DNA of 44,996 nt from Labilibaculum sp. (GCA_016760525.1 JAESUW010000042.1:1-44996), one strand, 5' to 3'. Shown: positions 14,224 through 23,968, counted from the first letter of the stretch. The notes: generated by a model not told the origin, from the letters alone. A program made the numbers and translations.

Positions 14224-16644
14224 TTATTCCATCTTTCTGTTTTTAACGTATTTCTCGAGCCACTGATCTTGTTCCCATAACATGTGCAGGATACTTTCTT
14301 TGGCTCTGTAGCCGTGGCTTTCTTTTGGGAAAATCACCAATCGAACGTTTGCTCCCAATCCTTTTAGGGCGTTAAAATATCGCTCACTTTGCATTGGGTA
14401 AGTTCCTGAATTGTTGTCAGCCTCGCCATGAATTAAGAGCAAAGGAGTTTTCATTTTATCGGCATGCATAAAAGGTGACATCTTATAGTATACCTCTGGT
14501 GCATCCCAGTAGGAGCGCTCTTCGCTCTGAAAACCAAAAGGTGTTAGTGTTCGGTTGTAAGCTCCGCTTCGGGCAATTCCTGCAGCAAACAAATCGGAAT
14601 GACTTAAAAGATTGGCCACCATAAATGCACCGTAACTATGTCCGCCAACCGCTACTTTATTTCTATCGATATATCCCAATTCATCTACAGCATCAATTGC
14701 AGCCTTGGCATTTGAAACCAATTGCTTTCGGAAAGAATCGTTTGGTTCTGTTTCGCCTTCTCCAATAATAGGGAAAGAGGCATCGTCAAGTACCACATAT
14801 CCTTTGGTTACCCAATAAATAGGCGATGCCCAGTAAGGATAGGTAAACTCATTTGGATTCTGAGTATTTTGTGAGGCACTTGCTTTATCCTTAAATTCTT
14901 CAGGATAGGCCCACAAAATCATTGGCATTTTTTCTTTTTTATTCACATCATATCCTACAGGAAGATATAGAGTTCCAGAAAGTTCCAATCCATCTTCACG
15001 TTTATATTTTATAACTTCTTTGTGAACATTTTGAATGCTTTTAAATGGATTCTCGAAGCTTGTAAGTTGCTGAAGTTCGTTCTTTTTTACATTTCTGAAG
15101 TAGTAATTAGGATATTCAGTTTTAGATTCGATTCGAACTAGTAATTTGTTGTTGGCAGGATCATAATCTTGAATATCCTCAATTTTTTCTTCGTAGTTTG
15201 ATTGATACAAACGTTCAGTTTTTTCAGTACTTAAATTCAACTTGTCAACAAAAGGGTATTGTCCTTTTTCAGAGTATCCATCGCCAATTAGGAAGGCATT
15301 CTTACCTTCTAATGCCAGTATGTAATTCCCAAATTTATTTCTTTTATGCACAAAGTTTCCGGGATCACTGTATTTATCCTGATAATTTCGGTCTGAAATA
15401 ATTTTAACTTCCCGGCTGGCATCCGATGGATTGAATACATAGGTTTTAATGTTTCGGGAATTCCACCAATAATCCATGGCAACAGCAGTGTTATCGTTAG
15501 CCCAGTTGATGGTATACAACCTGTTGATTGTTTTTAAAATGCTTTTTGGGTTTCCGTTAAAAGGGGGTGACAGTTCAAAAACTTCATCACGAAAATCTAC
15601 TTTGTTTTCAGGATCTCCGCCATCAAGAGCTTCGGTAAAGATGAGGTTGGCAGGTTTGTCGGCGCGCCATTCCAAATTTCTTCTCCCCGTTCTTGTTGCC
15701 ATAAATCCCTTTGGTAATTCTTCAATTAAAGGAACTTCCAAAACAGTTTCGATCATTTCACCAGTACTCGAATAAATTGTTGATTTTGATGGGAATCTGC
15801 TGTAAGGAACTAGATAGGAAAAAGGTTTTTCTATTGTTGTTAACATTATAAATTTACCGTCAGGAGAGAAGCTGACATCATCGTACATTCCCGCGGGTAA
15901 CCATTTTTTTTGATCTCCCTTAAGTGATACTTTGTAAAGATCGGAGAGGGTTAATTGCTCAAAATTGTATTCGTCATTTTTGTTTTTCAATAAATCCTGA
16001 TACGTTCTGTTTTGAGCTTTACTTCCCTCGTTAACCGAGATTGTTGGTCCGGTAGGAATACTATTTTTTGTATCTATAAGTTCCTTTTTTTCTTCAGAGA
16101 TCATTTTAACCAATAAAGACTCGCTGTCTTCGAACCAATTAATTACATTATTTAGATTCGCATTAACCCTGGCTTCTGTTAATTTTGTAACCATTGCTTT
16201 TTTAAGATCTAAAACCCAAATTTCAACACCAGACTGACTGGTGTGAGTAAAGGCTATTTTTTTCTGGTCGGGAGACCATTTAAAATTAGTCAAACGAGGA
16301 TTTTCAGGTAGTCCAGATACGGATTTTGGATTCGTATTTCCCCTGTTTAAGTATATTATTTTCAGGTCGTTGTAGTAGTTTGTTCTGCTGCCGATATTTG
16401 TTTTAGGATTAATTCGCAAGCCCCCTAAACGCAATTCAACTTCAGAGAGCTCTGCAATGGTTTTGTATGAGTCACGATAACGTAAAATCATAAATTCTTT
16501 GCTTTCATCAATAAGTACCGATGGAGCCACCTTCACATCAACCAGATCTAAAATTTCTGATGAGGGTTTTTGGTAGTTCAGGTTTTCCTGGGCATTGGCA
16601 CTTGTTATGGTAAGAAAAAGCACCAAATAAATTATTCGTTTCAT
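14224..16644 (-). CDS. Secreted S9-family peptidase, glutamyl-endopeptidase-like
   Basis: An 806-aa serine peptidase of the prolyl oligopeptidase clan. The N-terminus MKRIIYLVLFLTITSANAQE is a Sec signal peptide, so it acts in the periplasm or outside. A beta-propeller-like region (about 60-540, with repeated SPDxKxIxxT motifs) precedes the alpha/beta-hydrolase domain. The triad is visible: S670 in GGHSYGAFM, D743 in HGEADNNSG and H777 in KESHGYRAK. GHSYGAFM and the overall layout match glutamyl endopeptidases of this clan. I chose ATG 16644; the TTG six bases upstream has no support. The neighbouring tricorn-type protease on the same strand suggests extracellular peptide use, which fits the amino-acid-fermenting lifestyle. 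Confidence 0.9.
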   Translation of the reverse strand: MKRIIYLVLFLTITSANAQENLNYQKPSSEILDLVDVKVAPSVLIDESKEFMILRYRDSYKTIAELSEVELRLGGLRINPKTNIGSRTNYYNDLKIIYLNRGNTNPKSVSGLPENPRLTNFKWSPDQKKIAFTHTSQSGVEIWVLDLKKAMVTKLTEARVNANLNNVINWFEDSESLLVKMISEEKKELIDTKNSIPTGPTISVNEGSKAQNRTYQDLLKNKNDEYNFEQLTLSDLYKVSLKGDQKKWLPAGMYDDVSFSPDGKFIMLTTIEKPFSYLVPYSRFPSKSTIYSSTGEMIETVLEVPLIEELPKGFMATRTGRRNLEWRADKPANLIFTEALDGGDPENKVDFRDEVFELSPPFNGNPKSILKTINRLYTINWANDNTAVAMDYWWNSRNIKTYVFNPSDASREVKIISDRNYQDKYSDPGNFVHKRNKFGNYILALEGKNAFLIGDGYSEKGQYPFVDKLNLSTEKTERLYQSNYEEKIEDIQDYDPANNKLLVRIESKTEYPNYYFRNVKKNELQQLTSFENPFKSIQNVHKEVIKYKREDGLELSGTLYLPVGYDVNKKEKMPMILWAYPEEFKDKASASQNTQNPNEFTYPYWASPIYWVTKGYVVLDDASFPIIGEGETEPNDSFRKQLVSNAKAAIDAVDELGYIDRNKVAVGGHSYGAFMVANLLSHSDLFAAGIARSGAYNRTLTPFGFQSEERSYWDAPEVYYKMSPFMHADKMKTPLLLIHGEADNNSGTYPMQSERYFNALKGLGANVRLVIFPKESHGYRAKESILHMLWEQDQWLEKYVKNRKME

Positions 16645-17199
16645 AATCAAAAATTTATGTTCTTAATAATTATAGTGTGTTAATCAATAGTTTGTTAATG
16701 TTTGTAAGTATCTGATTATCAGCGGGATCTATTCGAATAAATCTTCACCGTAAGGGTTTGGTAATAAACACCTTGTAAATCAATCTAATATCTCATCCCG
16801 AAAGCTTTCGGGACTAACGATCTATTGTTAATGATATTAGTAAGTTAAGAAAAAGCCGAAAATAACAATGACCTCTATTTCCGTGTAATTTTCGGCAACT
16901 TTATGTCTGTTCAGATTTTAAAAAAAAGTAGGCGAACAGACCCCTGTAATTCCTTTTGCATCGCTTCCTAATAAAAGCTAATTCAGTAAAATGAGAACGA
17001 AACTCAATTCATTTGAGGTGATCAAAGGAGAGATGAGCTCCGTCTCATTTACACTTAATTGTCCAGTTAATGATGTAGTTGTTATTTCCAGCTCTAGTTG
17101 TTATGTTGTAAAGATTTTAATAGATGTATTTTTGATACCTGCTAAACACTTCGTTCAAAAAGAAGAAGTGTTCGTTTGCAGGATCATTGATTACACAGA
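16645..17199. other. Spacer between the two peptidase genes with palindromes
   Basis: No gene is supported in these 555 bp. The stretch contains the 18-bp palindrome at 16796-16813, a stem GCCGAAAAT (16855-16863) / ATTTTCGGC (16888-16896), and an inverted pair AACACTTC (17145-17152) / GAAGTGTT (17165-17172) just past the stop of the tricorn gene that may help end its transcript. A plus-strand frame starting at 16991 runs into the tricorn gene and looks spurious. Confidence 0.55.
16796..16813. repeat. 18-bp perfect palindrome TCCCGAAAGCTTTCGGGA
   Basis: A perfect palindrome about 150 bp upstream of the S9 peptidase start. It has no T tract. It could be an interspersed repeat or a dimeric-regulator operator; a single copy in the window does not decide. 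Confidence 0.7.
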
Positions 17200-20100
17200 C
17201 TATTTTTCATCAATTTCTTTTAGTAGGTGCTCAACAGCTTTTTTAAGTTGCTGATCATCACCTTTGGTTACAACTTCATAGTCATTTGTAACTCTAATGT
17301 CTGGTTCAATCTGTTGATTTTCAATGTATCTGCCTTTGGTGTCTTTTATTCCAACCATTGGCATTCCAAAATACAGGGAGCGATCTTGAAGAGTTTCCCA
17401 CCATACCGCTGTCATTGTACCTGGAACAGGCATCCCAACCAGTTTCCCAAGTTTTAAAGTCTGATAAACGTATGGGAATGCACAAGCATCGGAATAATTA
17501 CTTTCACTTATAAGAACAGCTGATGGCTTTTTCCATTTATTCATAGGTTCGGTTCCAAAATCCTGTCCTCTTGGCGAAAGGGTAGAGTATATCTTACCAC
17601 TAAGAAGAGTAGCTAAATCATCGTGCAGCCAGCCACCACCATTAAATCGGGTGTCAACAATAATGGCTTCGTAAGTACCATATTTACCCAGCATTTCAGA
17701 ATATACTTTTCGGTAGCTTGGCGAATCCATACCTTTTACGTGAACATATCCTATTCGTCCGTTCGATAAGCGCTCGCATTCTGTCTGACGCTTTTTTACC
17801 CAACGCTCGTACAATAGAGTATTAATGCTCGAAACAGGTTTAACCGTTTCCTCCCATCTTTCTTTTGTGTAAGGATTGTACAAACCCAATAATACCTTTT
17901 TACCGGCCTTGTGATTTAATAATGGATAATGACTCTCGTTTTTAGAAATTACATTTCCATCAATTTTTTCAATGATAGTACCGGCTTTAATTTTCGAATC
18001 AGCTTGATTTAGCGGACCTTTCTCCAATACCTCAGCAACTCGTAAACCATCACCTTCAAAATTCCAATCGAAGAATGCACCTAATTCAGCTGTCTTATCG
18101 GCATTACTGTGTTTAGCACGATAACCAGAACCAGTATGCGAAGCATTTAACTCGCCCAGCAACTCGCTTAGCATTTCGGCAAAATCATAGTTGTTGTTGA
18201 TATAAGGTAAAAATCGCTTGTATTCACTTTTGTAAAAATCCCAGTCAAGCTGATGCATTTCCGGATCGTAGAATTTTCTTAGCATGGTGCGCCAAACGTG
18301 CTCAAAAAGATATTCTCTTTCCTTGGCCTTATTTAGATACATTTCGGCTGTATAGCTAATATCTTTTCTTTTGTTTGAAGAAACATCAACTTTAATAATA
18401 CTTTTTCCAGACATCAAGAAAAGGTTTTTTGCATCCTTATCGAATTGCATAGCGCCGCCGCCACCTTTTAAGGCAAGAACTTTTTTAGTTTCTTTTTTTT
18501 CCAAATCATTTACCCAAAGGTCATATCCATCTTCGAATTTACTTAGGTAGAATAATTTTTTCCCATCAGGAGTTAATATTGCATCAGAAAGATTCGATGG
18601 ATTGATCGTTAAGCAAACCTGACGATCTTCTATGCCGGAAAATTCAATGTTTAAATCTTCAACTTTATCCTCATCTTTTTTGTTCTTCTTATTTTTTTTC
18701 TTGTCTTTATCATCGTCCTTTTCTTCCTCTTTCTTTTCTTTTTCAGCCTCTTCTTTTATTTCTCTTTCTTCTTTCGAAAGTTTAAAATCATCGAATGCCT
18801 TCTGATTAAAGAATTGAACGTATACATCCGATTGTGAACCCCAGCTTCCATGACTGCGATATCCCCGCTTGTCGGTGAACCAAATCATGGCATTTCCTTT
18901 TAACGACCACTTGGCATTAGAATCGCTGTATCCACTTTCGGTAAGATTTATTACCTTCTGATTTCCTTGAGCATCTACCATTGCAGCATCTGGCATGAAA
19001 ATAGTGTGAGGATATATATTAACAAGAAACCATTTCCCATCAGGCGACCAGTCGTAATGTTGATCTCCATCAGAATAAGAGTAGTTCCACTCTTTACCCA
19101 AAATGGTTCTAACTTTTTTCGATTTTAAATTGATTACTTTAAGGATTACCCGATCTTCAAGAAAAGCAATTTCTTTTCCATCAGGAGAATATTTAGGTTG
19201 GAACGTTTCTGCATCAATTTCAAGAATAGCTTCTTCTTTTAAGATGGTAGAGTTTGAAAACTGTTTTTCGTCTTCACGAGTCATCTTTGATTGGTACAAA
19301 TTCCAGCTTCCATTTCTCTCCGAAGCATAAAGTAAGGCTTTGCCGTCGGGACTGTAACTTACCGAGCGTTCCTGTTCCGGAGTGTTGGTAATTCGTTTCG
19401 TTGTTCCATATTCAACAGAAGTTACAAAAACTTCTCCGCGAATGATAAAAGCAACTTCTTTGCCATCGGGTGAAACACTCATCTCTCGAGCGCCGCTTTT
19501 TAGCTTTTCAAAACTTATTTCATTTTCCTTACTATCGGCAGCAATATTTACAGCCAGCTTAATTGGTTCTTTACCTTCTTCCTGAGTATAAATTTCTCCA
19601 TTCCAGGAATAACAAAGCTTGTCGTTATCAGAAATACTTAAGAACCGAACAGGGTGCTTTTCGAATGTACTGATTTGTGTAAGTTGAGATTTATTATTTA
19701 CAGGAGCTTTCCAAACATTAAAACTTCCACTTTTTTCTGATAAATAATAGATTTCATTGTTAGATGCATTAAAAACAGGATATAAATCCTCGCCTTTAAA
19801 TGTTGAAAACATGCTGTGTTTTTTATTTCTAACATCATACAACCAAATATCTCTGGTTACAGATGATGTGTGATGTTTTCTCCAATGATTCTCATATCCC
19901 TTACTATCGCGATACAGGATGTAATTCATATCTTTACTATACTTCGCATCTAAAGCAGGAGAAGTAAGTATCTGACTTACTTTGCCTCCATTTACAGGAA
20001 CACTATATAGTTCAGGAAGCACACCTGATGGAAACATAGCATTTCTGGAATCGTCACTAATTGTTGATGAAAACAAAATGTCTTGACCGTCTGGAGTAAA

Positions 20101-20448
20101 ACTCGATGGCGTCTCTCCTTTCGAATTTAAAGTAATTCTGGTAGGAGCTCCTCCAACAGCAGGCATTGTGAAAATATCAAAATTTCCATATCGGTCAGAA
20201 GCAAAAGCAATCGTTTTGCTATCGGGAGACCAAATTGGTTGGTAATCGTATGCTTGGTTACTTGTTAGTGCTGTGGCAGTTCCACCTTCCGATGGAATGG
20301 TGAATAAATCACCGCCGTATTCAAAAACAATAGATTGACCATCTGGAGAGATTGATGGATAACGAAGCCATTGAGGCGTATCCATACCAAGAAGACTTTG
20401 TGCAAGAGCAATTAAAAATGTGGTGATGAAAAACAGCTTTTTAATCAT
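17200..20448 (-). CDS. Secreted tricorn-type S41 protease
   Basis: A 1082-aa tricorn protease homologue. A signal peptide (MIKKLFFITTFLIALAQSLLG) is followed by two WD40/propeller-like regions built of YSPDGKxIAF repeats (about 30-330 and 330-700). A very acidic and Lys-rich insert lies near residues 560-605 (EEREIKEEAEKEKKEEEKDD). Then come a C1 helical region with the SH pair (ELNASHTG), a PDZ domain (about 800-880), and the S41 core with VDTRFNGGGW and nucleophile S986 in NYSDACAFPY. A candidate catalytic glutamate is in YIENQQIEPDI. In this family the propellers gate access and release short peptides. It is likely periplasmic. Confidence 0.93.
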   Translation of the reverse strand: MIKKLFFITTFLIALAQSLLGMDTPQWLRYPSISPDGQSIVFEYGGDLFTIPSEGGTATALTSNQAYDYQPIWSPDSKTIAFASDRYGNFDIFTMPAVGGAPTRITLNSKGETPSSFTPDGQDILFSSTISDDSRNAMFPSGVLPELYSVPVNGGKVSQILTSPALDAKYSKDMNYILYRDSKGYENHWRKHHTSSVTRDIWLYDVRNKKHSMFSTFKGEDLYPVFNASNNEIYYLSEKSGSFNVWKAPVNNKSQLTQISTFEKHPVRFLSISDNDKLCYSWNGEIYTQEEGKEPIKLAVNIAADSKENEISFEKLKSGAREMSVSPDGKEVAFIIRGEVFVTSVEYGTTKRITNTPEQERSVSYSPDGKALLYASERNGSWNLYQSKMTREDEKQFSNSTILKEEAILEIDAETFQPKYSPDGKEIAFLEDRVILKVINLKSKKVRTILGKEWNYSYSDGDQHYDWSPDGKWFLVNIYPHTIFMPDAAMVDAQGNQKVINLTESGYSDSNAKWSLKGNAMIWFTDKRGYRSHGSWGSQSDVYVQFFNQKAFDDFKLSKEEREIKEEAEKEKKEEEKDDDKDKKKNKKNKKDEDKVEDLNIEFSGIEDRQVCLTINPSNLSDAILTPDGKKLFYLSKFEDGYDLWVNDLEKKETKKVLALKGGGGAMQFDKDAKNLFLMSGKSIIKVDVSSNKRKDISYTAEMYLNKAKEREYLFEHVWRTMLRKFYDPEMHQLDWDFYKSEYKRFLPYINNNYDFAEMLSELLGELNASHTGSGYRAKHSNADKTAELGAFFDWNFEGDGLRVAEVLEKGPLNQADSKIKAGTIIEKIDGNVISKNESHYPLLNHKAGKKVLLGLYNPYTKERWEETVKPVSSINTLLYERWVKKRQTECERLSNGRIGYVHVKGMDSPSYRKVYSEMLGKYGTYEAIIVDTRFNGGGWLHDDLATLLSGKIYSTLSPRGQDFGTEPMNKWKKPSAVLISESNYSDACAFPYVYQTLKLGKLVGMPVPGTMTAVWWETLQDRSLYFGMPMVGIKDTKGRYIENQQIEPDIRVTNDYEVVTKGDDQQLKKAVEHLLKEIDEK

Positions 20449-20693
20449 GTTTTATCGAATTGTGTTAAAATTTAGAACATAGGAATTCCATGAACAATAA
20501 TATTAATTCGATGGTAGCATCATAATTTGTACCAAAGACAATAAGCCGTTGATTGTGTGTTGAGTTGAGTGAAAGTGCTTGTGTTGCAGATAATTGTTAC
20601 TGTTCGGAAGTGAACAAAATACTGTTCGTTTTCGGACTGTTGATTTGTAGTTGAATTCTGGTTTTTGTTTAAGAAAGTTAGTGAATATACCTC
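20449..20693. other. Upstream region of the tricorn gene
   Basis: No gene or repeat is visible between the tricorn start and the miaB terminator. I find no exact TAnnTTTG on the minus strand here, so the promoter cannot be placed. AT-rich sequence only, with repeated TGTTCG words around 20600-20640 (CTGTTCGGAAGTGAACA and CTGTTCGTTTTCGGACTG). Confidence 0.4.
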
Positions 20694-20732
20694 AAAAAAA
20701 AAAACAACTAAATTGAATAATTCAATTTAGTT
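20694..20732 (-). terminator. Terminator of miaB
   Basis: On the minus strand AACTAAATTGAAT pairs with ATTCAATTTAGTT (20706-20732, almost no loop) and is followed by eleven T residues (20694-20704 as A on the plus strand). It starts 21 bp after the miaB stop. Confidence 0.85.
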
Positions 20733-20752
20733 GGGTCTTACTATTTTATAAA

Positions 20753-22084
20753 TTACACAGCTTCTCCGATAAGGGTTGCTTTGGTACACTTTTTTACAAT
20801 CACGTTTGCGAAATCACCTACCTGGTAATCTTTTTTTGGAAACACGATCACTTTGTTTTGTGAAGTTCTTCCGTAAACATCCTGTTCTGATCTTTTTGAA
20901 ATTCCTTCAATCAAAACTTCGAAAATTTTTCCAATGTCACTTTGATTGTTTTCAAGTGAAATTTGATTTTGCAGAACGATCATTTCTTCCAATCTGCGTT
21001 GTTTTACGTTCTCAGGGACATTGTCGTCTAAATTCTTATAGGCAAATGTGCCTGGGCGTTCTGAATATTTGAACATGTATGCCAAATCAAATTTTGCCCA
21101 TTTCATTAATTCAATGGTATCATTAAAATCTTCTTCACTTTCATTATGAAATCCACAAAAAATATCAGATGAAATGCCACATCCCGGTATAATTCTTCGG
21201 ATTGCTTCAATTCGGTCTTTATACCAATCTTGTGTGTATTTTCTGCGCATGTCTTTCAAAACAGAATCACTACCCGATTGCACAGGTAAATGAATAAAAT
21301 TGCAAATATTGTTATACTTGGCAATAATATTCAATGTGTCATCGCTCATGTCTTTTGGGTGCGACGTTGCGAATCTTATTCTCAGGTTTGGAACCGAAAT
21401 TGCAACCATTTCTAAAAGTTCAGGGAAGCTAACTTCTGAAACGGAATTTTTGTAAACAAAAGAATTTACATTTTGCCCTAGTAAGGTTACTTCTTTGTAT
21501 CCTTTTTCTGCTAAATCCAGAACTTCCTTTAAAATGCTTTCCGGATTCCTGCTGCGTTCTCTTCCTCTGGTGTACGGAACAATGCAGTAGGTGCAGAAGT
21601 TGTTGCATCCTCTCATGATAGAAACAAAACCAGAAATAGAAGTCTCATCTATTCTCGATGGACAAATGTCTTTGTATGTTTCAGTTAGGGAAAGTTCAAT
21701 ATTGATTGCCTTTTCTCCATTCTCAGCTTTTTTTACCAAAAGAGGAAGATCCATATAGGCATCAGGACCAACAACGATATTTACATTTTTTTCTTGCTCG
21801 AATAGTTTTTCTCCCAATCGTTCAGCCATACAGCCAATAACTCCTATTAAAAGTTTTGGGTTCTTTTTCTTTAGCTCGCTAAATCCTTGTACTCTTCCGC
21901 GAACTCTGGTTTCTGCATTTTCACGAACCGAGCAGGTATTTACCAGAATTACATCAGCTTCTTCGCGTATTTTTGTAATTGTAAAACCATCATGCTCCAT
22001 AATCGAAGCTACAACTTCACTATCAGCAACATTCATTTGGCAACCATAAGTTTCCAAAAATAATTTCTTGTTGTTATTGCTCAT
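20753..22084 (-). CDS. miaB: tRNA-2-methylthio-N6-dimethylallyladenosine synthase
   Basis: A radical-SAM methylthiotransferase that adds the 2-methylthio group to i6A37 of tRNAs reading UNN codons. With start ATG 22084 (443 aa, MSNNNKKLFLETYGC) the N-terminal domain has three cluster cysteines C15 (YGCQMN), C51 (NTCSVRE) and C85 (GCMAE). The radical-SAM motif is C160-x3-C164-x2-C167 in RGCNNFCTYC. A TRAM domain forms the last about 65 residues. The alternative start at 22117 lies inside the predicted -7 promoter element, so 22084 is preferred. The order of motifs distinguishes MiaB from RimO and MtaB reasonably well. Confidence 0.95.
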   Translation of the reverse strand: MSNNNKKLFLETYGCQMNVADSEVVASIMEHDGFTITKIREEADVILVNTCSVRENAETRVRGRVQGFSELKKKNPKLLIGVIGCMAERLGEKLFEQEKNVNIVVGPDAYMDLPLLVKKAENGEKAINIELSLTETYKDICPSRIDETSISGFVSIMRGCNNFCTYCIVPYTRGRERSRNPESILKEVLDLAEKGYKEVTLLGQNVNSFVYKNSVSEVSFPELLEMVAISVPNLRIRFATSHPKDMSDDTLNIIAKYNNICNFIHLPVQSGSDSVLKDMRRKYTQDWYKDRIEAIRRIIPGCGISSDIFCGFHNESEEDFNDTIELMKWAKFDLAYMFKYSERPGTFAYKNLDDNVPENVKQRRLEEMIVLQNQISLENNQSDIGKIFEVLIEGISKRSEQDVYGRTSQNKVIVFPKKDYQVGDFANVIVKKCTKATLIGEAV

Positions 22085-22114
22085 TTTTGTATTTCCCTTA
22101 TTTAAAATTTTGTG

Positions 22115-22144
22115 CAAAGTTATATTATCTCAACTGATTGACAA
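22115..22144 (-). promoter_or_regulatory. Bacteroidota-type promoter of miaB
   Basis: On the minus strand TTG (22144-22142), a 19-nt spacer and TAACTTTG (22122-22115) match the Bacteroidota consensus TTTG-N19-TAnnTTTG. Transcription would begin about 20-25 bp before the ATG at 22084, which also decides the miaB start. Confidence 0.7.
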
Positions 22145-22510
22145 GAAAAGGGTCCGTGATTTAGAATCTGTAAAAAGTATTAAATTTCAATTGCTTGTAA
22201 TGATTTAATCTTATGATTATTAATGGTGTGGTTTTTAAACGATTAATTTGTATTTTAGTAATAAGGCATATTGATTTTAATCCAGATACAAGTAAAGGGG
22301 ATTTAAGTTAAGATTGGCCTGAAAATTGTGTTTGTTGCTAAATAATTTTGTGTATTTTTAACCCGCAAATTAAGGGGAAGAGAAGGGCTTGATTAATAGT
22401 GGGTTCACGAAAAATATATTTCTTTCAAATCCTGTTTGATTAATGAGTATTGCAAATCAGGAATAATTCTTGCGTTACAGTTATAAAGTGTTAATGTAAA
22501 AATAAACATC
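22145..22510. other. Divergent spacer between miaB and the universal stress gene
   Basis: No gene is visible. A perfect -7 element TAATTTTG lies at 22343-22350 on the plus strand, but the nearest TTG upstream (22326) is only 14 nt away, so a promoter for the stress gene there is tentative. If it is used, the leader is about 150 nt long. Confidence 0.35.
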
Positions 22511-23344
22511 ATGAAGCGTATTTTAGTTCCAGTCGATTTTTCTGGTGATTCTCTCAAGGCATTGAGATTTGGTCTTTATTTGTCTAACAAATTGGATTGT
22601 CATCTTAGGATGATTCATGTACAAAAATCGGAGAAATTTGAAATTCCTTTTCATTTTGAGGAATTAAAAAATGAAATAATTCATACCGTACAAGAGTATT
22701 TCGAGAAACTGATTGAGCTTCATTCTGCTGACTATTACGTCAAGAATGGAGTTTTTGATTTTAAAATACGAACCGGAAGTGTGTATCGCGAAATTGTAAA
22801 TCAAGCGAAATATGGCGATGCATATATGGTGCTTATGGGAGCTTATGGTGCTTCGGGCTTCGAAGAGTTTTTTATTGGAAGCAATGCTGTTAAAGTAGTA
22901 ACGAATGCTAACTGTCCTGTTGTAACAGTTCAAAAAGAATTCACTAAGGGGCAATTGAAAACAATTGTAATGCCTATTGACGCTAGTCCTGATACAAGAA
23001 AGAAAATTCCATTTGTAGCTGGAATAGCAACCAGATGTAATGCAAGAATTCACATTTTAGGTGTGCATGAAACTTCCGATACGAATGTGATCGGGAAGAT
23101 TGAACACTATATGAGGCAGGCTGAAGATTATTTAAAGGAAGGAAAAATAGACTATGTGAAGAGTATTCGTAAGGGAGATAATAATACTTTTTCTTGTCTT
23201 GAGTATGCTCGTGAAGTGGATGCTGATTTAATTGCTATCATGACTGAGCAAGCCGAAAGTTCTATTAATATGTTTTTTGGATCATATGCTCAGCAAATGA
23301 TTAATCGTTCTGAAATTCCAATATTATCTGTTCCTAACGATTAA
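22511..23344 (+). CDS. Tandem-domain universal stress protein
   Basis: A 277-aa UspA-family protein with two Usp domains (about 1-140 and 148-277). The first begins MKRILVPVDFSGDSLKAL and contains the ATP-binding signature G110-x2-G113-x9-G123-S (MGAYGASGFEEFFIGS). The second begins IVMPIDASPDT and has lost most of the glycine motif (ITEQ-like segment MTEQAESSINMFFGS). So one domain probably binds ATP and the other is regulatory or structural. It is cytoplasmic. It stands alone with its own upstream region. The physiological role is not deducible from sequence. Confidence 0.9.
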   Translation: MKRILVPVDFSGDSLKALRFGLYLSNKLDCHLRMIHVQKSEKFEIPFHFEELKNEIIHTVQEYFEKLIELHSADYYVKNGVFDFKIRTGSVYREIVNQAKYGDAYMVLMGAYGASGFEEFFIGSNAVKVVTNANCPVVTVQKEFTKGQLKTIVMPIDASPDTRKKIPFVAGIATRCNARIHILGVHETSDTNVIGKIEHYMRQAEDYLKEGKIDYVKSIRKGDNNTFSCLEYAREVDADLIAIMTEQAESSINMFFGSYAQQMINRSEIPILSVPND

Positions 23345-23433
23345 TTAAAAGAATAATATTGAAATGAAACAGGCATCTAATTGGGAATAGAGAACACATT
23401 TTCTGTTGCAATAGTGTCGATAAACAAAGAAAA

Positions 23434-23931
23434 ATGCAATACGTTAAAATAGTAATCCTATCTTTTTTTATTCTATTTGGTATCTCATCAAATGCTCAAT
23501 TTGTTGGAGATGTTCAAAATAGTTATGAGCAGAGTGCAGATTCCTTAGGAGAGGTAAATATTATTCAAGATGCTCGGATTCAAGAATTACTTGATACAGA
23601 TAAAATGATTAATTCTAAAGATCCTGGTTTTTTAGGCTATAGAATTCAAATTTTTTCCGGTAAAAGCACCGATAGAGAGAAGGCATTTGAGATTAAGAAA
23701 GAATTTAATGAACTATTTCCTGAAGAAAGGGCTTATGTAGTATACAAGGCACCCGATTTTAGAGTTAGTGTAGGGGATTTCCGTAGTAAAATTGAATCAA
23801 TTGAGCTTAAAAAAGCTTGTTTAAAGTTTTTTCCGAATTGTTATCCGGTAAAGACTTATATTTTATTTTCAGATTTAATACCAAATCAACAGGAGGTTGA
23901 TGAGGGTATTTTGGATGAAGAGAATAAATAA
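23434..23931 (+). CDS. Secreted SPOR-domain-like protein
   Basis: A 165-aa protein with a Sec signal peptide (MQYVKIVILSFFILFGISSNAQ) and a C-terminal segment with the SPOR pattern: GYRIQIFSGKSTDREKAFEI, then YVVYKAPDFRVSVGDFRSK. SPOR domains bind glycan strands denuded of stem peptides at division sites, so a periplasmic peptidoglycan-binding role is plausible. No lipobox cysteine is present. It ends 37 bp before the purF-like gene and may be co-transcribed with it, although no functional link is evident. Confidence 0.8.
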   Translation: MQYVKIVILSFFILFGISSNAQFVGDVQNSYEQSADSLGEVNIIQDARIQELLDTDKMINSKDPGFLGYRIQIFSGKSTDREKAFEIKKEFNELFPEERAYVVYKAPDFRVSVGDFRSKIESIELKKACLKFFPNCYPVKTYILFSDLIPNQQEVDEGILDEENK

Positions 23932-23968
23932 CAAAATACAAACTAAATAACCATTTAAGAAGTTAATA

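Noticed and set aside
16991-17254. 87-codon plus-strand frame between the peptidase genes
   Set aside because: It overlaps the 3' end of the tricorn gene by 55 bp, has no recognisable domain, and about half of it is repeat-like or stem-forming sequence.
14224-20448. The two peptidases as part of a defence system
   Set aside because: Both have signal peptides and classical secreted-peptidase architectures, and there are no nuclease, sensor or mobile-element genes beside them.
22085-22117. Upstream ATG for miaB
   Set aside because: It lies within the predicted TAACTTTG promoter element and adds residues absent from the family.
22343-22350. TAATTTTG as a firm promoter for the universal stress gene
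   Set aside because: The -7 motif is exact, but no TTG lies about 19 nt upstream, unlike the miaB and mraZ promoters, so I keep it only as a tentative note.
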